From Zygaena filipendulae (Eukaryota; Arthropoda; Insecta; Lepidoptera; Zygaenidae), in NCBI GenBank assembly GCA_907165275.2, contig OU015662.1, forward strand, positions 1,247,501 through 1,311,500: DNA of 64,000 nt, read 5' to 3'. The position numbers were made by a program, and so were the translations under genes. Of the stretch, positions 51,901-62,470 are shown piece by piece; the first letter of the stretch is position 1, and the number at the start of each line of letters is the position of its first letter. Below the pieces are notes generated by a model that worked only from the letters and a program-made list of their open reading frames with translations, was not told where the DNA came from and made no database searches.

Positions 51901-52246
51901 CTCTTTTAATTTCTGTGTTTTGAAGTCGTTTTAATTTTTTTAATACAGTTGCTCAAAAAGTGGCGTATTGCAGGGACGTTTAGCGTTCGGGATGTGGGCT
52001 ATTACATACTCGAGCTTTTTGTTTACCTTTCCTGAACTCGTGCGTTCTCTTTGCCAACTGTCAAAAATGGCGACACGACTTTGACACACTTTTTGCATTG
52101 CGAAACGAAGGTTTCGCATTACTAATACGACTAGCGCCATCTCTTGATCACAGTTGGAACTTAGTTGAGTTTGTTGTGTTTTTGATATTTTATTAAATTG
52201 CTTAATTTTTTCGTAACTGTATTAAAAATAGTTGTTCAGTACACGT
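48997..52246. other. Gene-poor stretch with scattered repeat fragments
   Basis: 50150-50222 is a decayed family A tail. 50365-50455 has GGGAATCGAACCGATTGCCC, a reverse tRNA box-B with CGCATCGCCACT, probably a SINE head. 51240-51360 is GC-rich (CCGCCCGCCCGCCCTCGCGC) and looks like a piece of a dispersed element. 51404-51435 is half of the MITE seen at 36989. No gene was recognised. Confidence 0.45.
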
Positions 52247-52365
52247 GCGGAACCGTCATTGCAACTAGTTCCGACTGTCAACCCTCACCTTCGGCTGCGC
52301 CTCGGCTCGGGTAGACATTTGTCGGAACTCTTTGCAATGACAGGCTTTCCGCACTTATAATGAAA
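52247..52365. mobile_element. Short TIR element, about 110 bp
   Basis: GTGCGGAACCGTCATTGCAA with AGTTCCGAC is inverted on the right (GTCGGAACTCTTTGCAATGA, CTTTCCGCAC). The middle is GC-rich with CTTCGGCTGCGCCTCGGCTC. Confidence 0.65.
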
Positions 52366-52790
52366 TATACTATTCTTTTTGATTACTCTTTTATCACAAC
52401 TCATATTTCCAACTTGGTTCCCTTACATTTTTCTGGGGTAAAAAGGTCTTTTAACCGTGCAACCTCTTTGGTATAAAGCCCACTCCACACCACCCAAAGC
52501 GTCACTCACTTCGCCCAACAATCACCAGCCGACACCTACCCACTGATTGCCGCACTACATAATGCATAGACAACCCCCACACTCCCCCCCTCGCCGCCCA
52601 CCGCGCACTTCCCACCCTTCGTGCGCCCTCAAATTTTATCATACCGACCAATTCACTCAGACCTTTCTCTAACCACTAATATATTCACGCTTTTCGATTC
52701 CCTCAGAAGGGAAAGCAGATGGGAGATATCGGAAAGCTTTTAGTTTTGATTGTACCCACGTCCTTACCTACATATGTACATATTATCAAA
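52366..52790. other. C-rich, strand-asymmetric stretch at 52480-52650
   Basis: The + strand is dominated by C and A (CACTCCACACCACCC, CAACCCCCACACTCCCCCCC, CCGCCCACCGCGCACTTCCC), unlike anything around it. No frame or repeat partner was found. Confidence 0.6.
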
Positions 52791-53098
52791 CAAAGTCCTC
52801 CGCCTCGTCTGTCTGTCTGACAGTCTGTTCGCGATAAACTCAAAAACTATTGAACGGATTTTCATGCGGTTTTCACCAATAGATAGAGTGATTCAAGTGG
52901 ATAGTTTATACGTATAGTTTATCCCGGAATCCCGGCGGAAACTCCAAAAGTACTGCGGGTGAAACCGCATGAATTTGAAACCATACCCAACAATCGTCAG
53001 TGGTATGGTACAGAAAAGGACATAGGGTACCTCTAGCTACTTTAATCCCGGAATTCCTGCGGGAATTAATGTGAGTGAAACCGCAGGGAACAGCTAGT
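52790..53098 (-). repeat. Family A tract, two overlapping copies
   Basis: Two sets of CCCGGAAT...GTGAAACCGCA words in reverse orientation, the second ending AGGGAACAGCTAGT. Confidence 0.72.
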
Positions 53099-53485
53099 TA
53101 TTAATATAAGTAATAATAATTGACGCATTTATTACGTTCATCGTAAAGTATTAATTAAACAGTTAAATACCCATTCCTTTTTTTTTATATTGCTTCATCA
53201 CAAGGACACCGGTCGTTCGATGCATAGCCAATCTTTATTTAATCAGCGTGGTAAGCAGAGTTTGCTCTTCGAGCTAAAACACGTTGGTTTTTTGAAAGCG
53301 CCTTGTGCCATAGTGCAGATAGATACGTGTCACTCCACTAATTTCTTTGTCGTTCAACCTTTTGCGGGTCACCTGAGACTGGCCTATTTGCATGTCGATA
53401 ATCCCCAATCGATTTTAATAATTATAACATAACGGTGTCTTCGTTATTATATAGGCGTGTTTTGACTTTCGATTCATAGCTAGGG
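53099..53485. other. Spacer with unassigned open frames
   Basis: The + strand frame 53190-53432 is open for 80 codons. The - strand has a short frame starting MAQGAFKKP (22 codons) near 53305 followed by AATAAA. Neither shows a domain or splice partner. Confidence 0.35.
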
Positions 53486-54108
53486 TACTTGCATGAAAAT
53501 TAAAATAAGAAATTGTGTCAGTATTTCAAAAATAGAGCCTTAGAAAAGCATTATCGTGAAAGATTTACAAAAAAATTATCAATAGTTTCCAAAATATTCA
53601 ACTTTTAATTTTGTGAAAAGGAACGTTGCAACGAAACACGAATCACAGCCACGCTTAACATATTACGCCACTTTTATTTTTTTAGGAAACATTTACCTCT
53701 TTCAGTAAAGGCAAAAGAAACTAAGTGCATACAGTCAACACATATTTTCCTTTTTCTGAAGTTGTTTACTTTAAAATGCATCGGTAAGATGCATTTTGAT
53801 TCGTTACTAGAACTTTTGGAAGTAACTCGACACAGTTCAACCTTAATTTCGCCTTTCGATATTGAAGTTATCTGTTTGTCAGTGTCACATGATTCTGTCA
53901 ATACGACAGTGACATCTCTATCACAGATTAACAAATATCACAGATTAATAAGGCGTAATTTTTTACTAGTGACGTCATTCCGCGTTTTCACGTTTCGGCG
54001 GTAAAGTCAAAAGTAGGAAATTCGAAACGTTTTCTTTTTCTCGCTTTATTTAATTAAGTAGGCCATATATCTTTAAAATAGACTGAAAAAAAAATTCATG
54101 CAAGTACC
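53486..54108. mobile_element. TIR element, about 620 bp
   Basis: GGGTACTTGCATGAAAATT at the left is inverted at the right (AATTCATGCAAGTACCC), with TA outside both ends. The GGGTAC start resembles Harbinger-type MITEs. Interior open frames lack domains. Confidence 0.7.
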
Positions 54109-54498
54109 CTATTGGTTTTGTGTCGGCACACAATAGCTGGCAGCCAACGAACTTCTGTACGTTAACATGTAATTTTGTACGAACTAGGTGACTTTAATTA
54201 ACTGTTCCAAATTGGGTATTGTAATAAACAATAATAAAAGGTTTTTTATTTTAATAACAAGTTACATGAATCTTTTTATGATTGATCTTATTTTTTTTGG
54301 CGTGAAAAATATCGGTGTCCTAAAAGTTTGGATGATGGATGTTTTTGATAGGATTTAGGTGTTTTGGACTGAAACACATGGATAATATATCTATGGAATC
54401 TGGCACACAATAGAATTTTCAACACGCTCGTATAAAATGACTCTTATTGCATAGCTTTTAAGTTCATAATGCAGTTCATAATGCTTGTGGTTTTCCTA
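54109..54498. other. Spacer without recognised feature
   Basis: AT-rich, with no repeat ends and no coding signal. Confidence 0.45.
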
Positions 54499-54603
54499 AC
54501 TAGTAACAGACGTTCCAACTTGGTTGGATCCAACCCAATTACCGCCGTCGTGCCAACCGTTCCGACATTGCTACAGACGTACCGACGGTTGGGCATCCAA
54601 CCG

Positions 54604-54798
54604 TCATTTGCCTATGCACTGAAGAAGTGTACGGACGTCATGCCGCCTGCTCTTAAAACTTTCAAACAAAATTGTATAAGCTTGATTTCTCATTTCTTTA
54701 TTAAAGTAATCTTTATTTGTTAAATCCCACAAACAGGGAAAGTCTTTATATAGTTCTAATAACTTCACAGTTATGTCGCGTTCAGAGTTTTGCTCCAT
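54604..54798 (-). pseudogene. N-terminal half of a MADF domain
   Basis: 64 codons from MEQNSERDITVKLLELYKDF through PCLWDLTNKDYFNKEMRNQA and YTILFESFKS. The L-x-L-Y-K...P-C-L-W-D...Y...R-x-x-A pattern is the MADF signature of Adf-1-type and transposon-partner proteins. The second half (the basic V-x-x-K-x-x-x-L-R helix) is missing, and the frame ends 14 codons later close to the left TIR, so an internal deletion removed the rest. It is probably non-functional. Confidence 0.7.
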
Positions 54799-54812
54799 CG
54801 TCGTCGCGTCGT

Positions 54813-55092
54813 ACTAGCTGTCTCCCGCGATTTCATCCGCCGTAATTTCGGAGTTCCCGCAGGAATTCCGGGAAATAGTAGGTACTCTATGTCCTTCTTT
54901 GTACCCGTGACAGTAGTTCACAGTGATTAACTGTTCTCCGCATTAGTGCTGGAGTTCCCGCGGGAATTCCGGGATAAAAACTATCCTACCTTTTAAGTTT
55001 GACCATATTATAAAAGGTTAAAATTTTTTATGAAAATTAGTTCAGTAGTTTGGGAGTCCATCGCGGACAAACAGCGTGACACGTGATTTATA
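54813..55092 (+). repeat. Family A, dimeric subtype
   Basis: ACTAGCTGTCTCCCGCG start, two CCGC[A/G]GGAATTCCGGG cores, TCCATCGCGGACAAACAGCG and ACACGTGATTTATA end. Confidence 0.78.
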
Positions 55093-55097
55093 TTTTT

Positions 55098-55606
55098 ACA
55101 CACCGGCAGAATTAGCGGAACATAAAAAGGCAGAGTATAGAAATAATTACGCAAATACATATATTAAAACAAATTATTATCAGGCATGAAGTAATAAACT
55201 AATATGCATCTTATAACATCGACTTTAAGAAGTTTTTAGTTAAATTTTATTAAAAGTAATCAAAATTAAAAAAAAAATCTCTAGTTTGTGAGAACACAGA
55301 CAATGTTGCAAATAAAAGTTGAATGACGTAGGGGAAACACACGTTATTTATCGTTCATTTATTTAGTGTTAAAATCACAGTAATCTTTAATTTGCAACAT
55401 TATTTGTGTGCCCACAAATTAGAGAAAAAGTGTTTTTTTTATTATTATTTTAAATAAAATTTAATAATTTAATTACAAACTTTTAAAGTGTTAAAAGATG
55501 TATATTAATTTATTACTTCACGTCTAATTATTATTTGTTTTAATATAATATATACGTAATTATTTCTATACTCTGCCTTTTTATGTTCCGCTAATTCTGC
55601 CGGTAT
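55098..55606. repeat. Large foldback element, arms about 235 bp
   Basis: CACCGGCAGAATTAGCGGAA at the left is inverted at the right (TTCCGCTAATTCTGCCGGT). The match continues through AAAGGCAGAGTATAGAAATA, a diverged AT-rich middle, and CAATGTTGCAAAT near the centre. The outer 50 bases are nearly identical and the inner arms more diverged. It is non-coding. Confidence 0.85.
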
Positions 55607-55814
55607 GTATATTAACATCGAAATAATAAGTATTACGTAGTTGTAAGTTGTACGTAGTACTTATCATTTCGATGGTTTTTACTTTTTACCCACTTTTCGT
55701 CAGCGCTCGGCGGCGTTTCGAATGCGACTGAGACACATCGGTTGGATCGTTTGCCTCCACACGTACCAATTTGGTTGGACGGTTGGCCTGTCGGGTGCGT
55801 CGGCGAGCCGACCA

Positions 55815-56090
55815 TTTTTTTTTTTTTTTTTTTTTTTTTGACCCAGGGAAAATGCTTTATGCATACCACCGCCATGAGGCGGGCGGTGGTTATGTGGGAC
55901 TCCGCCCTGAAAAGGGCGACCCGCCCTGAGAAGGGCGGGAATACTACCCACTAAAAACCCTGGGGTGTTCCTCCTCGGCGCCTTGCGTCAGGGCCGCGGG
56001 ATTCGCTCTCGCATGCTCCGCGGCCCCGACGGCGCTGGCCCGCTTTTAGGCGGGCCCCTCTGCTAAGGGACTTACCAACCCGTATTAATA
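55815..56090 (-). repeat. Non-LTR or SINE-like 3' end with long A tail
   Basis: Read on the - strand it runs from GGTTGGTAAGTCCCTTAGC through GC-rich palindromic blocks (CGCCCTTCTCAGGGCGGG, CCGCCCGCCTCATGGCGG) to TTTTCCCTGGGTC and an uninterrupted A tail (T run at about 55816-55839). The long, clean tail suggests a recent insertion. Confidence 0.7.
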
Positions 56091-56454
56091 ATAATAATGT
56101 TGGACCGACTACCCTATACACGTTCCGATTTGGTCGTGATCGGGCGGTTGGATCCAACCAAGTTGGATCGTCTGTTACTAGTATTAGTCATACAAGAAAC
56201 TTTTGTTCTCGGTAAAAGTTTGAAAGAACCCTACAATGCGGGTGAAAATCGAAGCAACAACTACTAAATAAAGTTATAGATGTGTCTGTATGTAGGTCTA
56301 AAAAGGAAATCATAAGTGTCAAAGAAAATACTGGATATAATACAATATAAATACTGTCAGGTCGCATGTCAATATAGCAGGTCATAATATTGTTTTTTTT
56401 TTTTAATATGAGCCTACCTTTTCGAGGGATTGTAGCGCGACGACGATTCCACCA

Positions 56455-56580
56455 ATATAACTTAATGTTATAAATCCGAATGTGAGTGTGTTTATTAGTT
56501 TTAACATCACGCCTCAACTGGTCAACCGATCGCCATGAAATTTTGTTAACACGTTATTGTCAGTGGTACAGAAAATTACA
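56455..56580 (-). repeat. Family A fragment
   Basis: TAAATCCGAATGTGAGTGTG, TCAACCGATCGCCATGAAAT and GTCAGTGGTACAGAAAAT survive. Confidence 0.68.
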
Positions 56581-56639
56581 AGATAATTAAGTTAGGAGCT
56601 CCATGTAATAATACTATAATATGTATATGTCGGCGAAAG

Positions 56640-57680
56640 GGTAGTTTCATTAAAAATAACTGTTGTTTCCCGCCGTCGAATAGCGGTTGTAGTACGTTCG
56701 TTCTCCCGCTCCACTCCATTGCCCGACTCGTCTTTGTTAGAACTTGATACAAACTGCGGGTATGCGTAAGCGACGGTTCATTGTTATTTTGTGTTCGGTT
56801 CAGTGCAGTTATAGTGTCGTATCAGTGTCGTATCAAGTGATTACGTGGCTATAGTGATTACGTGTGCTGTGTCATCTAATTGTTTCCAGAGGTTTGCTTA
56901 AGTCGGGAGCACGGGCAGTGGAGGTGAGCGTTCATGCATTGTAAAGGGGCCCCATTAAACCTACACCTGGGTCGCAAGTCCCAGGCACTGCTCCGTGTTC
57001 CCTACGGATATCTGGTATGCTGTACAACTTCTAACTTTGTTGGTGCGATTAATTGTAATAGTGTCTAGTTCGTTTTAGATGTGTCCTCAGCTAATAGTCT
57101 CGGTCATACCTACCCCTACCTTCAGTTACATTGTGTTAAGTTATCATCATCAGTTAGTCAGCTATCTTTGCAATAGCAGATAACTGCAGATAGCTGTTAT
57201 TTTATTATCCTATTTATTTCTTAATTTAGTTTCATTGTATTAAAAGTATTGTATTATAATTATTGTAATATAAGTAGTGTATTACAGATCTTACAGTATT
57301 TATAATGTTTAAGTACTTTGTATGTATTGTTTATTTCAGTAAGAATTATTTACCTGTGTTTTTCTATATTATTTATCTTTTAATTTGATTTATCTTTTAT
57401 ATTTTTATGTTTAGTTGGTGTACTTGTATTTATATGTATAGTATTATTTTTTTTCTATACCACTTCTTTTGTTACCCCCGTCCGTGCGTGACAGCGGGCT
57501 GCCAACTGAAAACTACCGCTAGGTGTTCCCGCACCTAGCTAATGCTGAGTTGGTGACCCTTTCGGCAGAGCATGCAAGAGATATTATCTATGTTTCTTTA
57601 GATTAGGCACTGTTGATGTTTGTTTCTTTTTCTTGTGTGTTGTGCTGAAATAAATGTATTTTCTTCTTCTTCTTCTTTCT
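56640..57680 (+). repeat. LINE-like element F copy 1, with transcribed-looking head
   Basis: 57195-57680 matches 61840-62262 closely, ending GCTGAAATAAATGTATTTTC and a TTC tract. It contains GACAGCGGGCTGCCAACTG and GAGTTGGTGACCCTTTCGGC. Upstream, 56640-57190 has no partner here; it includes TGTCGTATCAGTGTCGTATC (direct repeat) and AGGTGAGCGTTCATGC. The 3' part is a truncated non-LTR tail; the nature of the head is unknown. Confidence 0.65.
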
Positions 57681-58240
57681 TGTTATCTGTTACTACTCTT
57701 CCTTTCTATTTCCGACATATATAATCTGAATCTTGAAAACGGCTCCAACGGTTTTCATGAAATTTAGTAGGTATGCAGGGGGTTTCGGGGGCGATCTAGC
57801 TAGGTTTCATTCTTAGAAAACGTCGTTTTCCGTGTTTTCAGGCAATCAAAAATGAGTGTTTGGTACTGCTTTTCTACTTAACAACAGATGGCGCTACGAG
57901 CGAAGCTCGGTCGCCCAGATATTAGCATTTATCCAAGTACCTGCCTATTTTTCTGTTCCCGAGTCCTATTACATGCCTGGGACTTAGGAGGGATTGCTCT
58001 AAGCGATAAGGTTGCCTTTTGTATTGTATATTTATTTATTTATTTAAAGTAAATATACATTGTTTTTCGTTAGTAATTTTTTTTATAGGTGTTAAAAACC
58101 TTTACAGGTTTGCCCAAACACCGCCATTCGTCATTAACACCACTTACAACCATCTCTTACCTATCTATAGTTTTAAGAAAATTCGTCAAAAATGTTTTTG
58201 GTGTGCAATGTAGAGTTTCTATCTATCTAATATCTATAGA
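57681..58240. other. Intergenic, decayed repeat words
   Basis: CAACGGTTTTCATGAAATTT and GGTTTCATTCTTAG are typical of retroelement tails. A (TTTA)n run lies at 58029-58046. No gene was recognised. Confidence 0.45.
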
Positions 58241-58895
58241 CAACGTGTTAATGAATTAACTGAAAACCTGATACACCCCATTTAAAAAAATAAACAATGA
58301 TAATATGATTAAAATATATTTCGTGTCAAAAAAATTTATGCTTTAAAAGTCATCTACGAAATTCCAAGCGCTACGCCCGCGCCTACCGGTTCGATTTTTT
58401 TTTGCTGTGGGCGGCGTAGGTACGCTCCGGAGATATTATTTCTGTCATGGCTTTTGCACTTGCTTGTGGCTACCCTCCAAATAGAACTTGTTTAATACGC
58501 GAATATTTCAATTTTAATAACAATACTTACCTATATTAAGTTATATTTGGCCCATATGTGAACTGTAGTCTTAAACTAGATATTACCTTTTTGCTATATT
58601 AGTATTAATGGAATAATTATATGCATTACTTGTTAATATTAAATTTTGTACACACACATGCGGAAGACACCACCTCCCAAAATACAAGTTTTTCTAGTTT
58701 GGGAGGTGGGGTTACCTAATTTTGTTCATATTCTTGGTTCAATAAAGTTTATTGTTTGTTTGTTTGTTAAATAATTTAGACATGGGCTGATAAAAATGAA
58801 AAAGTATAACCTATATTAAAACATGGTGCGATCGATTCGCTAGTTGATTCTGAGCAAACTACTTTCTAGTTTTCATTTAATTCATTAACACGTTG
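58241..58895. mobile_element. MITE G copy 3, with nested LINE tail
   Basis: CAACGTGTTAATGAATTAAC and inverse. The interior matches copy 2, except that about 58436-58770 is a third, different LINE end (CCACCTCCCAAA hairpin, GGTTCAATAAAGTTTATTG, TTTG repeats). Confidence 0.78.
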
Positions 58896-59773
58896 TAGAG
58901 ACACGTGCCGACAATCGACATTAATTAAAATTGTATACCTACCTCTATAGGTTATAAATAATGTGAATCCATCGGCCCACTCGTCTGCCACCCGGCGTTA
59001 CGCAACCCTTAACCTAGTTGACGTTTTGAGGCGATATTATTCATAACACAAGGCTAACAAAATGAGGTTACTCATTGTAGCCGTTTACCTATATAATTAC
59101 TCGTGCTTACTTACGATTAGTTCGAACTGTAATAAGTACATAGTAATTATAATGGATAATTATTAATTAGTTAAAGTTTTTTATTTACAAATAAAAAATA
59201 TATAAAACCATATTTACAAATAAAGGATGGATAATTATAATCACGCGTGTCACAATAATGCAGGGTCGGGAAATTAGTCTAGTTAGGGGGCTACTTGAAA
59301 CATTTTTTCTGGTATTTGATATGAAAAAACAAAAGCTTGTACCTATCTGTGTGTATACAGTACACGCGAGAAATGAAACTTATAAACACAAATAATAGTT
59401 GTTACAGACGCCGCGAAGTTTGAAACGGTGAAAAGATACCTAGCCTATATTTACAATAAGTCTATGTTTAGAAAATAAACTTTTGAATGATCAATAATAA
59501 AACTACTAAATGAAGATCGTTACAACTAGAGCTATCTAGCGACGATATCTAGAACCACAGACCAATGCAAGAAACAACACGTGAGAACAATAATTTCATT
59601 CAAACAATTCATTCGATCGATACAAATAAAAAAAAACTATACTAGATGGCGCTACGGGTAGAAAAGTCACAAAGTGATTTTTAATTTATTTTAATAACAA
59701 TACGATAAAATTTATTGCAAGGATCAATTAATTTTAAACTTTTTGTCGTTAGTATTATTCTTAGCTCAAAGCC
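58896..59773. other. Intergenic AT-rich sequence
   Basis: No gene, TIR pair or known repeat was recognised. AGATGGCGCTACGGG at about 59643 parallels AGATGGCGCTACGAG at 57887, a short shared word of unknown origin. Confidence 0.45.
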
Positions 59774-60222
59774 TACTAACTAATATTATAAATGGACATA
59801 GATAAGCAATAGTATGTTAACCCACATTGGAGAAATTTTGAATAAATCGTGTTTCAAAATCATATCGTCATTTTGTTTCAGCATTTTTTTATGTTTAAAT
59901 GTTTTTTGGTATTTAAACAATGTAATAAGGTAAACACATAATTAAAAAACGCTCTATAACTCTCAATAAAGCGTTTTGAATCTATAACTTAATATTGTGG
60001 GTTAACATGTTATTGCTTATCTACGTCCAAATGTGAAAGTGTGGATGTTTGGATGTTTAGACGTTTGGATGTTTGTTACTCAATCACGCAAAAACGGCTG
60101 GACGGATTTGGATGAAATTTGGCGTGCACGTTGTCAGAGGTACAGAGAAGGGTACTTTTTATCCCGGAATTCCCGCGGGAACTCCAAAATTACCGCGGGT
60201 GAAACCGCGGGGCACAGCTAGT
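59774..60222 (-). repeat. Family A copy interrupted by MITE D
   Basis: CTACTAACTAATATTATAAAT is followed, after the MITE, by GTGAAAGTGTGGATGTTTGG and the rest of the family to CCGCGGGGCACAGCTAGT. Removing the MITE and one AAAT restores a normal tail. Confidence 0.85.
59794..60028. mobile_element. MITE D copy 3, nested in family A
   Basis: GGACATAGATAAGCAATAGT...ATTGCTTATCTACGTCC, flanked by AAAT (59790-59793, 60029-60032). At 235 bp, its insertion into a repeat of known sequence proves both boundaries and the 4-bp duplication. Confidence 0.92.
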
Positions 60223-61074
60223 AAATAAATAAAAAAAAATATTGTGGCAATAGGAATGCATTCAGCGTGTGCTGGATGAACTGGATGAACATCAGCGCTG
60301 CAGGTTTTCAATGCACCTCTTGCTCAAGCTTATACCTTATAAAAGATAATTAGGCTAAAATTTAAATGACACATAATATAAATAGGTAGGTAGGTACTTT
60401 CTTAAATGTTGCACCAATCATTTAGCAACTCATTAAAAACTAGCCACAAACTGAACACGGAAAAAAAACTAGGTAATAATTGTGATTTTAATTAGGTACT
60501 TTATCTTTGTGAGTCTCTAAAAAAAAAAAAAAACCCAATACGATACGATTTTCGAGAAAAATAGAAAAAATAACTAAATACCTACGGTCTACAAAACGGT
60601 TGAGCTAGAAACATTTCCTGGTTATAATTTAATAGTTTTCAAAAACTTGTGACGGCGCGGCGCGGCGCTGCGAAAGCTCAGCTAAAGTGAAAGCGCAAAT
60701 AGGAGCTTTTCACAACAGTCGTTGACCCAAAGTTTCATGACCCGAGCTTCAGACATATTCAACATGCGATGAATTAAAAATTCAAGACCCTTTTTCACGA
60801 CGGGTTAAAAATCTAATCTAATACAGACCGACCATCGTCCAGATAATATGACGTGATTATATCAGATTAAATCAAAGCATTTAGGCGGCACACTTTTTTA
60901 CTATAAATTTTCCCCCATTATAGTGTGTTTTAGGAACATTTGCCCAGCGTCAGTTTATTACAATAACGCTCTATCGTAGAAAGGCTCTGACGTACCTATA
61001 AATACACTAGCTGTTTGCACAATTCCCGCAGAAACTTCTGATATGGGTACCAAACAATCAAACCCCAAGAAACA
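60223..61074. other. Intergenic; short GC motif cluster
   Basis: 60650-60672 is a GGCGC/CGCGG run (GACGGCGCGGCGCGGCGC). A poly(A) tract lies at 60520-60535. No gene was recognised. Confidence 0.45.
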
Positions 61075-61264
61075 ATTAGTCTTCACTATTAAAAATGCGA
61101 AAGTGAATTTGTTTGTTACGCTTTTACGCCATAACGGCTCAACCTGTGATCATGAAATTTTACATCCTACACGTATCTACTTTTGCACCGGAATTTTCGC
61201 TCGAAATTGACGCGGTCACAGATATATTATAATACTATGGGTGAAACCGCGGGGAACAGCTAGT
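61075..61264 (-). repeat. Family A copy, decayed core
   Basis: ACTATTAAAAATGCGAAAG, ACGCTTTTACGCCATAACGG and GGTGAAACCGCGGGGAACAG with CTAGT are clear. The palindromic core is lost. Confidence 0.72.
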
Positions 61265-61483
61265 CTAAGATATTAACAGCTAGTTTTTCGTTCGTTTGCA
61301 AACGTCGTCCTCAATCAGGCACACTATGCCTATCGATCAATTTAAAAGCTCTCATGTTTTTGTGGGCACTTTGCAGTAATGTAAACCATACATTACTACT
61401 GTGCTGCTGCACGTATTTAGACCAAACTGCTCGTACATTACTTACATTAGTCAATCAATAAATTATCATATTTAAGAAGGTAA
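61265..61483. other. Spacer without recognised feature
   Basis: Unique-looking sequence with no coding signal. Confidence 0.4.
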
Positions 61484-62470
61484 TTGAAAAAAACCCGGCC
61501 AAGTGCGAGTCGGAATCGCGAACGAAGGGTTACCTATTTATAAAAACGATAAAAAATATCATGTCTTTTGTATGGGAGCCCCCCTCAAATATTTGTTTTA
61601 TTTAATTTAATTATTTATTTTTAAAGTGAATATATAAATATTCTACTAGCAAAAACGAACAAAAATTTATTTTTTGTTTACATATGTGCCCACCTTCATG
61701 GAGACGGAGATTTTAACCACAATGGCGTGTGTTGTTGTGGCGAGGTGGTCGTTAACAGTCTTTTTTTTATTTATTATATTTCTGTACTATTATTTAGTTC
61801 CGTGGTAATATTGGAAAATACTGTCTATTTTATTATTATATTTATTTCTTAATTTAGTTTCATTGTATTAAAAGTATTGTATTATAATTATTGTATTATA
61901 AGTAGTGTATTACAGATCTTACAGTATTTATACTGTTTAAGTAATTTGTATGTAATGTTTATTTCAGTAAGAATTATTTACTTGTATTTTTCTATTATAT
62001 TTGGTGTATTTGTATTTATATGTATAAGTATTTTTTTTTTGCCTCTTCTTTTGTTGCCCCCGTCCGTGCGCGACAGCGGGCTGCCAACTGAAAACCAGCG
62101 CTAGGTGTTCCCGCACCTAGCTAATGCTGAGTTGGTGACCCTTTCGGCAGAGCATGCAAGAGATATTATCTATGTCTCTTTAGATTAGGCACTGTTGATG
62201 TTTGTTTCTTTTTCTTGTGTGTTGTGCTGAAATAAATGTATTTTCTTCTTCGTCTTCTTTTTCAAAAAAATCACGTTTGTTGTATGGTAGCCCCCTTAAA
62301 TATTTATTTTATTCGGTTTTGAGTATTTGTTGTTATAGCAGCAACAGAAATGCATCATATGTATAAATTTCAACAGTCTAATGAGATACAGCCTGGTGAC
62401 AGACGTAGATACAGACGGACGGACGGACGGAGAGCGAAGTCTTAGTAATAGGGTCCCGTTTTACCCTAAA
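61484..62470. repeat. Family K copy interrupted by LINE-like element F copy 2
   Basis: The left K part (CCGGCCAAGTGCGAGTCGG, TTGTATGGGAGCCCCCCTC) is at 61484-61640. The right K part (TTGTATGGTAGCCCCCTTAA, GACGGACGGACGGACGG, TAGGGTCCCGTTTTACCC) is at 62275-62470. F copy 2 lies between, ending AATAAATGTATTTTCTTC and a TTC tract. The two K parts repeat a GTATGG[G/T]AGCCCCC block. Confidence 0.65.

Larger units (their letters stand above)
54499..56182. mobile_element. Composite TIR element holding a MADF fragment and nested repeats
   Basis: AACAGACGTTCCAACTTGG and the following TTGGATCCAACC at the left are inverted at the right (TTGGATCCAACCAAGTTGG, ATCGTCTGTT). ACTAGT flanks both ends, and because it is palindromic the exact duplication is unclear. 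Inside lie a truncated MADF frame (54604-54798, -), a family A dimer (54813-55092), a foldback (55098-55606) and a reverse LINE end (55815-56090). PIF/Harbinger elements encode a Myb/MADF-type partner protein, so a Harbinger origin is inferred. Confidence 0.7.

Noticed and set aside
53190..53432. 80-codon + frame and a short - frame MAQGAFKKP
   Set aside because: I considered a processed pseudogene of a small basic MAQG-type protein, but similarity ends after a few residues and the frame stops after 22 codons.
55633..55951. 80-83-codon frames around the poly(T) tract
   Set aside because: They read through a LINE/SINE A tail (poly-Lys) and TIR-element sequence.
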